DNA from: Sarocladium kiliense
Taxonomy: Eukaryota; Ascomycota; Sordariomycetes; Hypocreales; Sarocladiaceae
Assembly: GCA_030734395.1 (NCBI GenBank)
Contig: JAUZTG010000042.1
Coordinates: 1,674,001 to 1,738,000 of the forward strand
DNA: 64,000 bases
Direction of reading: 5' to 3'
In this document: positions 1-10,272 of the stretch, piece after piece
Layout of the letters: the number at the start of each line of letters is the position of its first letter
How positions within the stretch are numbered: the stretch's first letter is position 1
Position numbers and translations under genes: made by a program
Notes under the pieces: generated by a model
Databases searched by the model: none
The model's input: the letters and a program-made list of their open reading frames with translations, nothing else
Told to the model about the DNA's origin: nothing

Positions 1-3000
1 CAAGTACAGGCAAATGCTCAGAGCCTTCTTCACACCCGAGGATCAAGACCTGTATGCTTCGTACCAGGAGGTCGATACTCGTAATACCCGACTTTCTTCA
101 AATAACAACACAACAGCCCCGGCTGGTCGACAGCAACTTGTTGCTGCACTCGACGCTACCTTGCGAAATCCTATCGATGACACCCTTGCGACCAGATGCT
201 GGGAAACACTGGAAAACAAAGACGAGATTGTCCGCACCACAATCCAGTGGGCGACCTCGCGCCATCGACCAGGCATAGTCAAAGTTCTTGTGGCTGCGAG
301 CCTCCTCCGGGCGTGGGCATCATCCCTAGCCACCGCGTCGACGACTCAAATACTGCTGGAGATGGATTGCATTCCATCAGACGATGACATCAGGAAGGAT
401 TTGATGTATCATCTAGTGGGAGAGTTGGTGCGAAGCGGACACTTTTCCATGCCTCGCTACTTACAGTGGCTCATTGCGCGGGGCGGATATCATGACTCTT
501 CGGAAATCGATCGTGTCGAAGGGCCCTGTGGTATGCGGCTTCTCGTCGAACTGCCTCTCGATTCAATTGCCGAAAAATGGAAGCGAGAGCGTGCGAATCT
601 CCTCCGCCGAGCAGGTGGCTTTTCTACATCAGACGAACAGCTCGATATCAGCAATGCGCTGAAATGTGTAGCACATGCACTGGGAATGCCTGGCTCGCCC
701 GACGATCCGATTTTCCAGAGGAAACCAATGTCAGTGCAAAAGCTGTTGTTACGCTTGGGTAAAAGCAGCCGCGGGCTTAGGTGTGCTGTTGGAGCATATC
801 TTCGCGACATGGTTGTCAACCAGTCGTCGGCTTCAAAAGAATCATTCCTTCTGCCGATGGCTTTGTTCAACAACATTCGGACCATTCTGGAAGCACTCGG
901 GGATTACCCGATGTTATCGGAAGTCCTGTTGGCCTGCCGCCATGCCTCGGATGTAGATCTCCTGGCGTCTTGCGTGGACACAGTCAACTTTAATCTGACT
1001 ACACTACTAGCGACAGACACAGGCGACCTATTGTTGGATGCATATGTCGAGCGCCTGAGGCTTCTCACTGCAGAGCACCCTCTTCCTGCACGTCCCCTAC
1101 TTGCGGCTTTGGCGCATCTTGCTACCCGTATACCAAACCGACAGGCGCTTGCCGGCGACTTGCAACATCAACTGTTGCAGAGTGATCGGACCCATCCTAT
1201 CGATGCCTGCTCTCCGGTTTCCGACAACATGGTAACGCAGATACATACTGCCGAGAGCGAGCTTTCTGAGGAGATCGAAAAGCTTTTCGGCAGTGGCAAC
1301 ATCATCGACCAGCCGACGATGAACCGACTTTTCCGAACCATGATACCAAAGCTCGATGCTGGATGGCGAAAACTAAACGAAACTCGCCGCATTTTTGCAT
1401 CTCTCTTGCAGAGGCTACGTGTCTACGATACGAAGCACTTTGACAAGCTCATGGCAGATTGGATCAGTCATATAAGGACGCTTAAGAGCCGACCACCACT
1501 GGCCGAACTATATCCGCTGCTTGTCAGTCTGGGCTGCCTTCCAATGGCGACTTTGCTTCATACTGCAGCTGCCGCTTCATCTGGTCAAGGTTCTCTAGCC
1601 ACACCTGCTCCTGACGAGCAGACTCCTGCGAACGCCACGTATCTTCAGGATCTTCTTCAGCTCATTCTCTTGGACTTGGATCCGCCTGCTGTTCTGACTG
1701 CAGAGGAATCTTATCGTTTTGGCATCCATCAGCAGTCCGCTCGCTTGGAACAAGGCAAGGGCTTACTCAACCTCATCCGCAATGCCATCGCCGAGCACGC
1801 CATCATCCGAGGTTCGCCGGGGTTCAAATTACCTCTGGATGAGGAAAATTTACGGAGACAGGCCCTTGAAGTGCTGCAATTGCTCGTTGTTGCCGACGCA
1901 GACGCCGTCTCCACAGCACTCAGCATCAAGTCAATGCCACCCGGAGCAAATGATCTAGTTGGTCATCTGACAAACAGGCTCCTTATGCCAAGCGATCAGC
2001 AAGGCTCGAACGCATCGTTCGACGATGTTTTGGGCCTTGCCAACGAGTTGACCATGCCCTTCTGTCAACTGAAGTTGAACATGGATCTCTCTATGGAACA
2101 GCCGTCCACATCTCCAGCTGCGATGGGCGAGGTGCAAGGCCCCAGCCGCTTCGACCTATTTGCCAAGGCTATGGACCGTGCCATCGAAGCTGATAACATC
2201 AGTTGGACACGAATGCTTCCCTGTTTGAGCAACGACATCACGCTGCACCTCAAGAGCCAGGCCTATGAGAGGTTCTTGGCGATGCTACCGTCGATGAAGT
2301 CTCAGACAGCAGCCACAGATGCTATGTCAGGCGAACGAATCAGAATGGCAGAGAATCTCCTCGGCGTACTAAGTGTCATTGTTTCTGGACAGCCGCCGCC
2401 GAACACCGCCCAACTTACACAAACCATGGTTGAAAAGCTATCAGACCTTTGGGAGTTCGTAGCAGCAGAAGACGAGACCCTTAACAGCGCGCAGTCGGTT
2501 GTGATCGAGTCCTGGCTCCCAACTCTGCTGAAATTCATCACGCTCCACAGCATCTCAGCCTCGGAGGCCATGCCTGCACCGTCAACTACGGCATCAACAG
2601 GCAAAGCAGCCCCTCCGCCAGCACAAGAAGCCCGGGCTCGTATTATTCTTGTTCTTTGCGGGATTCTGCTTGACCTTGAAGCTCGCCCCAACTCTTCTTA
2701 TTTATCCATACCTCGGCAAATATTCGACACAGCCACCTCTCTGGTCGACGCCCTTCCAGACGATCTCCGTATCCAATGCATCAAATCTATTTTATTCACC
2801 TCAGGCGCCTCCTCCTCGGCCCATCTCTCCACCGACCCCCGCCTGTATTACCTGCTCAGCGCTCCTCCCCTGACTCCCGCGGACGGCCTTCTCCTGGGTC
2901 GCCGTCGGGACATGCCCGCTCAGCCGCACAGCTCAACCGCGAGGCTTTTTGGAAACCTGTACGGATGCGGGCCCGCCATGCTCGATCGTTTTAGCCCCTT

Positions 3001-3103
3001 TGTGCTCAAACGCTGGGAGCTACTTAGCGAACCAACGCCGAATGTTGGCGAGAACGACACGAGCCTCAGTTTGGGTCTTTTCGAAGCAATCAAAATACAG
3101 TAG
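1..3103 (+). CDS. MED12: Mediator subunit 12 (Srb8/MED12), C-terminal part
   Basis: The product is the largest subunit of the CDK8 kinase module of Mediator, a nuclear complex that tunes RNA polymerase II transcription. The reading frame is open from the first bases of the window, in the frame of positions 2-4. The ATG at 14 is therefore an internal methionine and the 5' part of the gene lies outside. About 1,033 residues are visible without an intron. Recognition rests on the helical, low-complexity-poor character and on a segment around visible residues 148-158 (RYLQWLIARGG) typical of fungal Srb8 proteins. The rest is long alpha-helical sequence ending ...EAIKIQ before TAG. The convergent MFS gene ends 583 nt downstream. 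The kinase-interacting N-terminus cannot be judged. Family assignment is fairly confident from overall similarity that I recall, without a search. Confidence 0.8.
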   Translation, partial: KYRQMLRAFFTPEDQDLYASYQEVDTRNTRLSSNNNTTAPAGRQQLVAALDATLRNPIDDTLATRCWETLENKDEIVRTTIQWATSRHRPGIVKVLVAASLLRAWASSLATASTTQILLEMDCIPSDDDIRKDLMYHLVGELVRSGHFSMPRYLQWLIARGGYHDSSEIDRVEGPCGMRLLVELPLDSIAEKWKRERANLLRRAGGFSTSDEQLDISNALKCVAHALGMPGSPDDPIFQRKPMSVQKLLLRLGKSSRGLRCAVGAYLRDMVVNQSSASKESFLLPMALFNNIRTILEALGDYPMLSEVLLACRHASDVDLLASCVDTVNFNLTTLLATDTGDLLLDAYVERLRLLTAEHPLPARPLLAALAHLATRIPNRQALAGDLQHQLLQSDRTHPIDACSPVSDNMVTQIHTAESELSEEIEKLFGSGNIIDQPTMNRLFRTMIPKLDAGWRKLNETRRIFASLLQRLRVYDTKHFDKLMADWISHIRTLKSRPPLAELYPLLVSLGCLPMATLLHTAAAASSGQGSLATPAPDEQTPANATYLQDLLQLILLDLDPPAVLTAEESYRFGIHQQSARLEQGKGLLNLIRNAIAEHAIIRGSPGFKLPLDEENLRRQALEVLQLLVVADADAVSTALSIKSMPPGANDLVGHLTNRLLMPSDQQGSNASFDDVLGLANELTMPFCQLKLNMDLSMEQPSTSPAAMGEVQGPSRFDLFAKAMDRAIEADNISWTRMLPCLSNDITLHLKSQAYERFLAMLPSMKSQTAATDAMSGERIRMAENLLGVLSVIVSGQPPPNTAQLTQTMVEKLSDLWEFVAAEDETLNSAQSVVIESWLPTLLKFITLHSISASEAMPAPSTTASTGKAAPPPAQEARARIILVLCGILLDLEARPNSSYLSIPRQIFDTATSLVDALPDDLRIQCIKSILFTSGASSSAHLSTDPRLYYLLSAPPLTPADGLLLGRRRDMPAQPHSSTARLFGNLYGCGPAMLDRFSPFVLKRWELLSEPTPNVGENDTSLSLGLFEAIKIQ

Positions 3104-3686
3104 ACCTGGGTGCGAAACTTTACTGGCGTTTGTATGTTATCTGGGGTGGTCGTCGTGGGCCAGGACTTGGACGATACCAATGGAGCGTAGTGCATTTTGT
3201 CTTTTTTTTTTTTTTGTCTGTGCCTGCTTGCACTGCTGTTTTGTCATCAGGATAGGATACCCTCACTATCACGGTTCATGAAGCATTATGGGAGTTCTTG
3301 CGGACAAGAGTATTTTCGTCTGTTCTGTGTAGTCTCGCCATCGAGCGAATAGCGTGGAGTGTAAGACGGTTTCGAATTCAGCATACTTTACCGAAGATAT
3401 TATACGCAGTATGAGCGTTATGGCCCAACTCTGCAGCTGCATAACTGGTCTCATGAGTGACCGGGTGTCCAGTCACCTGATTGTGCACACCTCCTGTATT
3501 CGGATGAGCATCGATGTGCTACGGATGCGAGAGCGGACGTGTCCTGGAGCCAGACAAAAGGCAAACACATTATGAAGTAGAACGTAACCATAATAATACT
3601 CTATGATCATTAAACACTTCTATGCTTTGGGATATCATAAATCGTTCTGTTCTAAAATGCTGCTCATGAGGAGATGATTGGGTTGA
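3104..3686. other. Convergent intergenic region between MED12 and MFS transporter
   Basis: This is the 3'-to-3' spacer of two convergent genes, and no plausible coding region is seen in it. A run of 14 T at 3202-3215 lies about 100 nt after the MED12 stop and may be part of its 3' processing region. Confidence 0.6.
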
Positions 3687-5120
3687 TCAGTACCTAGCTT
3701 TCCAGCCCTTCTTCCACCCGAGGCGGGAGGTCTTGACCAGCAACAGGAAGAGCATGCTGAAGACATACACACCGCCGGTGAGGATGATGAGGCCTTGATA
3801 GCCACCGTTTTGTGCCTCAACGATGTTGCCAGCGATAGGAATTCCGATCAAGCAGGCAAAGGAGACGAGCGTATACGTCGTAGCATAGTAACGGCCGTAC
3901 TCTTGCGTCTTGCACAACTGACCGACACATACAGGGGCGACAGCGATGCTGGTGCCACTACTGAAACCGAAGAGGATGGTGAAGATGATGACGCCGGCGG
4001 TGGTGTGGCCGGAGGGAAGCCAGACGCAGAAGCAGGCGACAAAGGAGAGGACGACGGAACCAATACAGACGTTGATGGGACCGATGACATCGGCATACCA
4101 GCCGGGGAGAGCTCGGCCGACGACCGATGAGGCATTGAGGATGGGGATGAGATTGAAGGCAAAGTCGCTGCTGAAGCCTTGCTGAATGGCGTAGGAGGAT
4201 ATGTAGGCCAGGGGAATGAAGAGTGAGAACTCGAGGAGGAAGACACCTAGACTGAGGTGCAGGAACGGGACCTTCTTGAAAATCTTGAAGTCTGGGTGCG
4301 GGCTGGCATTCTGGGCGGGAGGAAGGCGGCTTCGCACAAGGATGATGCCTACAATACAGCAGCATAGGCAAATCAGAGCCAGACAGCGGACGGCCCAAGC
4401 ATAGCCAATACTGTCAAAGAGACGGGAGAGCATGAGCGGGTAGATGACACCGCCGATACCCCCGGCTGTGGAGGCGAGACCGGTAGCAAGGCCTCGACGA
4501 CGCTTGAACCAATGCCCAACAGCAGCAATGCAAGGCGTGAAGATCAATGAAGACCCAATACCCAGCAAAACACCAAAGACTAAGACAAACTGCCAGAGCG
4601 TCGAACAGAAACTCAACAACACCAACCCCCCAACCGTACAGACCGTCCCTGCCACGACCAACCACCTAGGTCCATACTTGTCAAACACAGGGCCGATGTA
4701 CACACCGCAGAAGAACGTCAAGAAGGTGTAGATACTGAAGACCCAGCCGACGGTACCCTCGCTGTAGGAAGAGAGCTGGTTCTCAAGAGTGTAGGTCTGG
4801 AAGACGGCGATGGTGTTGAGGAGACCGAAGGAGGCGAAGAGGGCGAACCAGGCGCCGAGGACAACGAGCCATGCTTGGAGGCCGCCTTCGGGGTAGGAGT
4901 CCGGGAGGGAGGCAGACGAGAGGGCTGTGGTGTGTTTCTCGAGGTCGGCGCCGTTGTCGTTGTTGTTGGTGTTTGTGGGGATGGTGGTTATGGCGTTGGG
5001 ATCATTGTGAGTGGTGGTATCGGGGTTGCTGGTGCTGGAGATGGAGTGGATGTCGTCGATGGTGTTGGAGGACTCTGGAGGGGCGTCGTGGAGGGCCCGG
5101 GAGGTGAGGCCGGGGTCCAT
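3687..5120 (-). CDS. MFS transporter, monocarboxylate-transporter-like
   Basis: This is an intronless 477-residue membrane protein. A hydrophilic, Thr/Asn/Asp-rich cytosolic N-terminus of about 75 residues is followed by GGLQAWLVVLGAW, the usual opening of fungal MCT-like (SLC16-type) major facilitator proteins, and then about 12 hydrophobic helices. A loop DKYGPRWLV after helix 2 fits the MFS signature region, and a KRRRGLATG segment follows helix 4. The C-terminus is a short basic tail (LGWKKGWKARY). Fungal members move carboxylates or other small metabolites across the plasma membrane, but the substrate cannot be read from sequence. The start ATG at 5120 is the first in frame and gives a full-length protein. 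Upstream is about 1.2 kb with no divergent partner, so regulation is probably its own. A role in secondary metabolite export is possible, but no biosynthetic genes lie nearby. Confidence 0.85.
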   Translation of the reverse strand: MDPGLTSRALHDAPPESSNTIDDIHSISSTSNPDTTTHNDPNAITTIPTNTNNNDNGADLEKHTTALSSASLPDSYPEGGLQAWLVVLGAWFALFASFGLLNTIAVFQTYTLENQLSSYSEGTVGWVFSIYTFLTFFCGVYIGPVFDKYGPRWLVVAGTVCTVGGLVLLSFCSTLWQFVLVFGVLLGIGSSLIFTPCIAAVGHWFKRRRGLATGLASTAGGIGGVIYPLMLSRLFDSIGYAWAVRCLALICLCCCIVGIILVRSRLPPAQNASPHPDFKIFKKVPFLHLSLGVFLLEFSLFIPLAYISSYAIQQGFSSDFAFNLIPILNASSVVGRALPGWYADVIGPINVCIGSVVLSFVACFCVWLPSGHTTAGVIIFTILFGFSSGTSIAVAPVCVGQLCKTQEYGRYYATTYTLVSFACLIGIPIAGNIVEAQNGGYQGLIILTGGVYVFSMLFLLLVKTSRLGWKKGWKARY

Positions 5121-5240
5121 TTGAAGTTGATGTGGCTTGGAGATGTCTTGACTGACTTGGTGGTGACGTCGATACTAATCCAGAGCTAAGCAGTGGTATC
5201 TCGTCTCCCCGGTCTCTTGCGAAGTCAGGTTGTGCAAGAG

Positions 5241-5281
5241 GTATAGTATGGTATGGGATGGTATAGTATAGTATAGTATAT
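5241..5281. repeat. Imperfect (GTATA/TATGG) pentanucleotide repeat
   Basis: The tract is built from GTATA, GTATG and GGATG units and ends in a pure run of GTATA. It lies about 120-160 nt upstream of the MFS start codon, so it could sit in the promoter or 5' UTR. Confidence 0.7.
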
Positions 5282-6151
5282 TCCAGAATTGTTGAGCAGC
5301 AAGCACTGACAGAAGAGCAAGCAAGCAGGTAGAGCGAATGGCGAGACTGCAGTTGCTGAAGGCGAAATATGCTGATGACAGAAGCAACACGAGAATGAAA
5401 CGAAGGGATCAGGACACAAGCTGCTCAACGGCCCACGGAAATAGTTAATATACGTGTAAAGTATGGCAACCTCCTCCTTCGAGAGCCGAGTGCCTGCACC
5501 GCTCCCCCCCCTCCCGGCGCTGGAGCAGTTGAGTAACAGAAATTGACGTTTACGTCTTAGCTGCCCAATAAACAATCGCGTGCTGGTTCGCAAGCTTGTT
5601 GCTCCAATGCTTGAACACGGCCCCAAAAGAACCCGGTCGCTGTCGATTCCCCATTAAAGACCAAAACTTTTTTTCCTCCTTCGCCCTTTCATTACCCTTC
5701 TGGAGATCAAACCCACTTTCCACCGCTGGGTGGACTCTTCTCGCTGCTCGGAGTCAGGCGATGGCCGCTTTTTCTTGTGTTTGCTTCGATTGGATAGTGT
5801 GGGGTCCCCGGACCGAAGAACATGGAAGCAGTGTAGAAGCAGGAATGGACAGAATGAGTTGAATGGACTATGGGAGAGTCCTTGACTTGCTGCTTATTGC
5901 CAGTACGAGCCGCATTGCAAGTGTATTGACGTTCTGAGGGACGGCGTCTGGAACTTTGCACTACCACGTATTGCTAGCTACCTTACCAACGTCAAACATA
6001 CGACGCCTCCGTCACCAATTTCTTACAAGAACCAATGCGAATAAGAAACGCCAGCACATGCATCCGGCATGACCTTATGTCCATGTCTCCACTGAGAACC
6101 TCCTCGGAATCGACATCGTGGGTCGATCCCAGCACCGACTCCGGGTTCGGG

Positions 6152-6203
6152 GCTCGGTGCTACATCCTACACATGTGAAGCGGCTCAAAGCCGAGCACCG
6201 AGC
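6152..6203. repeat. Inverted repeat with nested hairpin
   Basis: Ten bases GCTCGGTGCT (6152-6161) are exactly complementary to AGCACCGAGC (6194-6203). Inside the loop, CGGCT and AGCCG (6181-6193) form a second hairpin with a 3-nt loop. It lies about 150 nt past the 3' end of the WBP11-like gene. Confidence 0.6.
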
Positions 6204-6354
6204 ACCTTAGATACCTCCTCGGTGTGGCCAAGCAAGCACTCATGACAGACAGTACGTTCTTCAAGTTTCGGTCAAGACACGTCTTGAGATCAATATCATT
6301 GCCATCATGCTGGTGAAAACTCTGTTCATCCTTCTCACTCAGTGGGTATCGTTC

Positions 6355-7248
6355 TTAATCCTCCTCTGCATCCTCCACAGTCGCCTTCATACCAGAGCCT
6401 TGTTCCTCTCCGGTACTCGCCCCTTCACCACCTTTCATCTTTAGATACCCTTCCCTCTCCAACCTATCCGCCTCCTCTGGCTCCATTAACCCACCCTCGC
6501 CCTTGCCCTTGCTCATCTTCATCCTCACCGCAGCAGGCACGAACGCCGTAACAGCCTCCTTCTTAAGATCCCTGACCACCGGCTTCGCCTCGTATACCGT
6601 CTTAGCCTCCACCGGTGCGGGCGGCTGCCTGTCTCCCCCGAGCGGTGTGCCGTTTGCATTTTGACTCCCTTGTGCTGCTGCCCTCTTCGCCCGTCGTTTC
6701 GCGTACCATTCATCGAGTACGGCCTTCGGGATCGGTGGTGGTGTATCCCTCGGCATTGGTATCCTCCTCACCTCCTCTGGCACCTCTTCCTCATCACTAC
6801 TCGACGCATCGTCGCCTCCTCTCCTCCTCTTCCCCAGTATCCTGTCACCTCCGTCATGTCTCGGTCCCCATCCTCCCTTACTCAAAGCTGGTGCGCGATC
6901 CCCTAACGCTTCTCTGGCCTTCTTCACAGCCTTCAGCTCCTTCTCTAAACCCTCTAGAACTTGCTCTTGATGTGTCGTGAGCTTGCCACCGTTTTCTGTC
7001 AGAGCTTTGTATTCGTCGATTTGTTTCTGTATCCGGTCGGGGTTCTTGCGTGCAAGCTGTTCGTTTCGTCGGCTCTGGACCTCTGCCTTCCCTGTGAATT
7101 GTTGACATTAGCACTCTGTAAATGATGACACTGCTGCGCACGGCTGGTGTCTGCTGTGAATGACTTCGAACTCACCCTTCTTCAATGCTTTTGCCTTGTC
7201 AGCCTTGCGCTGCGCCTGCACTGGGTTGAAGTTTCGTTCCTTGGGCAT
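6355..7248 (-). CDS. WBP11: WBP11-like pre-mRNA splicing factor
   Basis: This nuclear protein is expected to act in spliceosome activation. Two exons are inferred: 7248-7176 and 7091-6355. The 84-nt intron has donor GTGAGT, branch-like GCTAATG and acceptor CACAG, giving 269 residues. The N-terminus MPKERNFNPVQAQRK followed by KAKALKKGK is the diagnostic start of the WBP11 family, which in animals binds WW domains and PP1. A charged helix runs to about residue 85. The proline stretch PMPRDTPPPIP in the middle is a typical WW-domain ligand, and a segment near the C-terminus (PVVRDLKKEAVTAFVPAAVR) is the second conserved block. The protein is short compared with the animal homologue (about 640 residues), as is usual in fungi. 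The short first exon means that a start inside exon 2 would lose the diagnostic motif. Confidence 0.85.
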
Positions 7249-10200
7249 CTTGGATGTGCCGTCAAAGGGCGAATGGGGGGTTCAACTCGTCGTTGTTGTC
7301 CTCGTGGGGGATATGAAAGCTCGGGGAGAGGTTCAGATGAAAGCTATTCAGGATTGAGCTTGCGCATGCACATGAAATTGTTGTGAACGTCATAGGAGTC
7401 GTGTCGACGGAGCTTGAGCCAACGACAACTTTCGTCGAAGTGCGGTAGTGTGAGATCATACTGTCGTTGGATGACTAAGCATTTTTATCCATTCTACGCG
7501 CCAGCTAATAACACGCCGTTCGATTTTAGGTGTGCAACTCTTTATCGTTGTACTCCGTACGAACTCGAGGTATTCTTGCGCAGTCTTTACCATACGCACT
7601 TGAGTCGTCTGGTATGCCCGTCCCTGAGAGCAAAATGCGCTGCATTGCTCGGCACGACAACATGAGTCAAAGCCGCAGTCAGCCCAGTCACTGAGACAGA
7701 TCAAACCCAACCCAACCGAACTGGAAGCTCTTTATCACAGCATAAGCGCTTTCGATCAATTACAGCTCGAATACGGTCCTCCGGGGGTTTCACTTGGACT
7801 GTTCCTCTGATGAGGCGAGCGCGTAAATGAATTCATCTCCCTTGTTGGCTGTTGGCTGTGATTCTGATGCGGGTGTCACATCCCCCCTGCCAGCCCATCA
7901 CCAAATAGCCAAGGGCTAATTCCCCGATCCGATCTCCGTACGTCTGCAGCTGATCTCAATCACACAACACGGGACAGAGATTGATTACCAAATGACCTCG
8001 AAATGCTGGTCGATTATGATGTTTTTGCTTTGTTTGAACTATGGTATAGTTCTTACCCGCCAGTCAACAGTCGTCATCGTAGGAAGTAAGGGACCGCGAC
8101 TACAAAGGTCTAAGACAAGCACCATCTCGGAAGCCACCCGCTCCGAACCCTGGATGGGCTGCCGTGAGCCAGTGGCTGAACGGGAACGGGAAATAGAGGG
8201 GATTTAAGCGTATTCGCAAGTGGTGCATGAAATCACACCGCTGCTGTCTGCCGCTCAGCAAAGGGACACTTACGTACAGACAGCTCCACAACGCGGTGTT
8301 GCGGTGTTGGAAGAAGTAATCCAACGACAATGACGGTCCGCGGAGTGGCGCGCTCTACTGGAAGGCGACGAGTAAGATCTCTGAAATTAGCTGCGCCTTG
8401 TCCGAAGACCAGCTTCTCGTTAGTTAAAATCGGAGACGATTATACGCACAGACTGCTTTCAATGACAAGGGACTAGTCACCGCACTGCCTTTAACAGCCG
8501 GGCCGATCCCTGCTAGGCCCGGGATTGTGAAGGTTATACCTCCAACTTGGAGCCATGATATAAGTGGCGGCATAAACATATGCTCAGAGGCTCAAGCATT
8601 ATCCTGGTGAAAACACCGCCATCGACATCATGCTGTGTAGCATGAAAGGGCTGATGAGCGGCCAAGAAAGTCTTTGCCGTCAGGGAAGCCACATCAGCAG
8701 GTACGGTGGTACAAGAGCCGAAGAAGCAACGAGTCCAGCGGGATGGTCACCTAGCGCATTGGAGCGCCCGCTTGCAGTGAGATCGTCGCTTGGCCCAAAG
8801 TCGGCGTTCTTCGATCAAGGTGGGCATCGTGACTCGGGGATGTCGGTGGCTACGTCTGTGGCAGTGGTGAGTTGATCCTTGACAGTGGCCAGCCACAAGA
8901 CTCGAAGTGGAAGGCGGGAGTCGACCGTCGATGAAAAAGCCCGTGTGTGCAGAATGGATGACTAGACTGTGAGCGCTGGTCAGTCATACGTAACGCTCGC
9001 CTAACAGGGGAAAAGGAAACCCGGAGGTAATTGTCAGTCAAGCCAGGTGAACAAAGCTACAGACGGCCACGGCGCGATCCCGGATTAGCGACGGAGATGG
9101 AGAGCCCTGTTGACTGGAGATTGGAGAAGCCGGTGGCATAGCGGTGCAGATCTTGGGCCAAAGGAAACCCGGCTGCGAGGGATTAGCAGATGATTGGTAG
9201 TAACGATGGTGAAGTGGCGCCGGGACGAAGCAGGGGGGTGAAGGAGTTGTGGGTATGTGTTCTGGTCTGGGGGCAGAGTGCAGCCGACGCGAGGGATGTG
9301 TCTTGCAGTTAAGAAAGTGACAGCTGAACATGCAGATGGCCGACATTGGAGACGAAGAGCACCGTAATGCAGTGATATGAAGCTATGTGACGGTGTTGGT
9401 GCGTGGGTTGTTGGATGACTACGGCCGCTGAAGAGCGACGAGTTGAGAAGCAGGAGGCATACGAGCGGCGGTGTTGCCTGAATGGTGCTGGCAGGATGAT
9501 GCCCTGGGCTACCCCCCGGCACCGATCAGATCAGCGCCAACTACGGGTAAGGCAACCCCCACTACGGGCACCGCTTCAGGCCACTTTGGGCGCAGGTTTC
9601 CGTCCAGCTCAACTCCCGAGGGCATCAGCATCAGCATCAGCACCACCACCAGGTCAAATGACTTGTTGGGCTTGCTTGGATCGACTGCTTCCTCATCTTG
9701 CCGTTGCTTTTGCCGCTGCCGCTCCATCGCTTCGCTCCTATCTCCTCTTCAACCCTACTTCTTCCTCCTCTCTTCTTTTGCTCTCCGCTGTTTTGCTTTG
9801 CTACATTTTGACGCCTCCTTTTCTCTTTGCGTCGATACAGACTTCGTCACCCCCTCATCATCTCCTCCTCCCTTCTCAACGTACCTCCACCAGCGGAGCG
9901 CGATACTCGACCTCAAACCACCACTGCTGTCATCGTCGCCAAATCCCGCCCTTGCATCGCCCACCTCGACTCTGTCCACCTTAGGTTGCCATATCGCCCA
10001 CCACCTACTTCCTGTGAAACCCCTTCGCAACCAACTGCTGCTCTGCTCACCGTCATCCGAGTCGCCTGTCTCACTTCATCGGCCACCAGTCATCCGCGAC
10101 CTCCCCCACATCCTTCCGATCCCAAGACAAGACATTTCGCACCGTCTTGCCAGCTATATCGGATGGCTTTCTCAGGGTTCTCTGCGACGATGATCTGAGT

Positions 10201-10272
10201 GGTTGTCTTTTGTCTAGTTATTCCTTTGCCATTCCTTTCCATAGCGGTGGATATCGCCTCTCAGTCGCAAGC
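7249..10272. other. 3-kb intergenic region upstream of RBR gene
   Basis: This is the divergent upstream region between the WBP11-like gene and the RBR ligase gene. From about 9,640 to 10,260 it is rich in CT/CA tracts and open in several frames, as expected for a long fungal promoter and 5' UTR. No ORF there has recognisable domains or codon character. Nothing else was identified. Confidence 0.5.

Larger units (their letters stand above)
5121..6354. other. Intergenic region with TATAG repeat and inverted repeat
   Basis: This is the promoter side of the MFS gene and the 3' side of the WBP11-like gene. It holds an imperfect TATAG/GTATG repeat (5241-5281) and a structured inverted repeat (6152-6203), both described separately. 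No convincing coding region was found. Confidence 0.5.

Noticed and set aside
14..16. ATG at position 14 as the MED12 start
   Set aside because: The same frame is open to the window edge and the protein resembles only the later part of MED12, so this Met is internal.
9403..10193. Overlapping frames of 193 and 240 codons upstream of the RBR gene
   Set aside because: They lie in a CT/CA-rich leader, translate as Ser/Pro/Leu-rich low-complexity text and have no motifs. Their start codons are in the promoter/5' UTR of the RBR gene.
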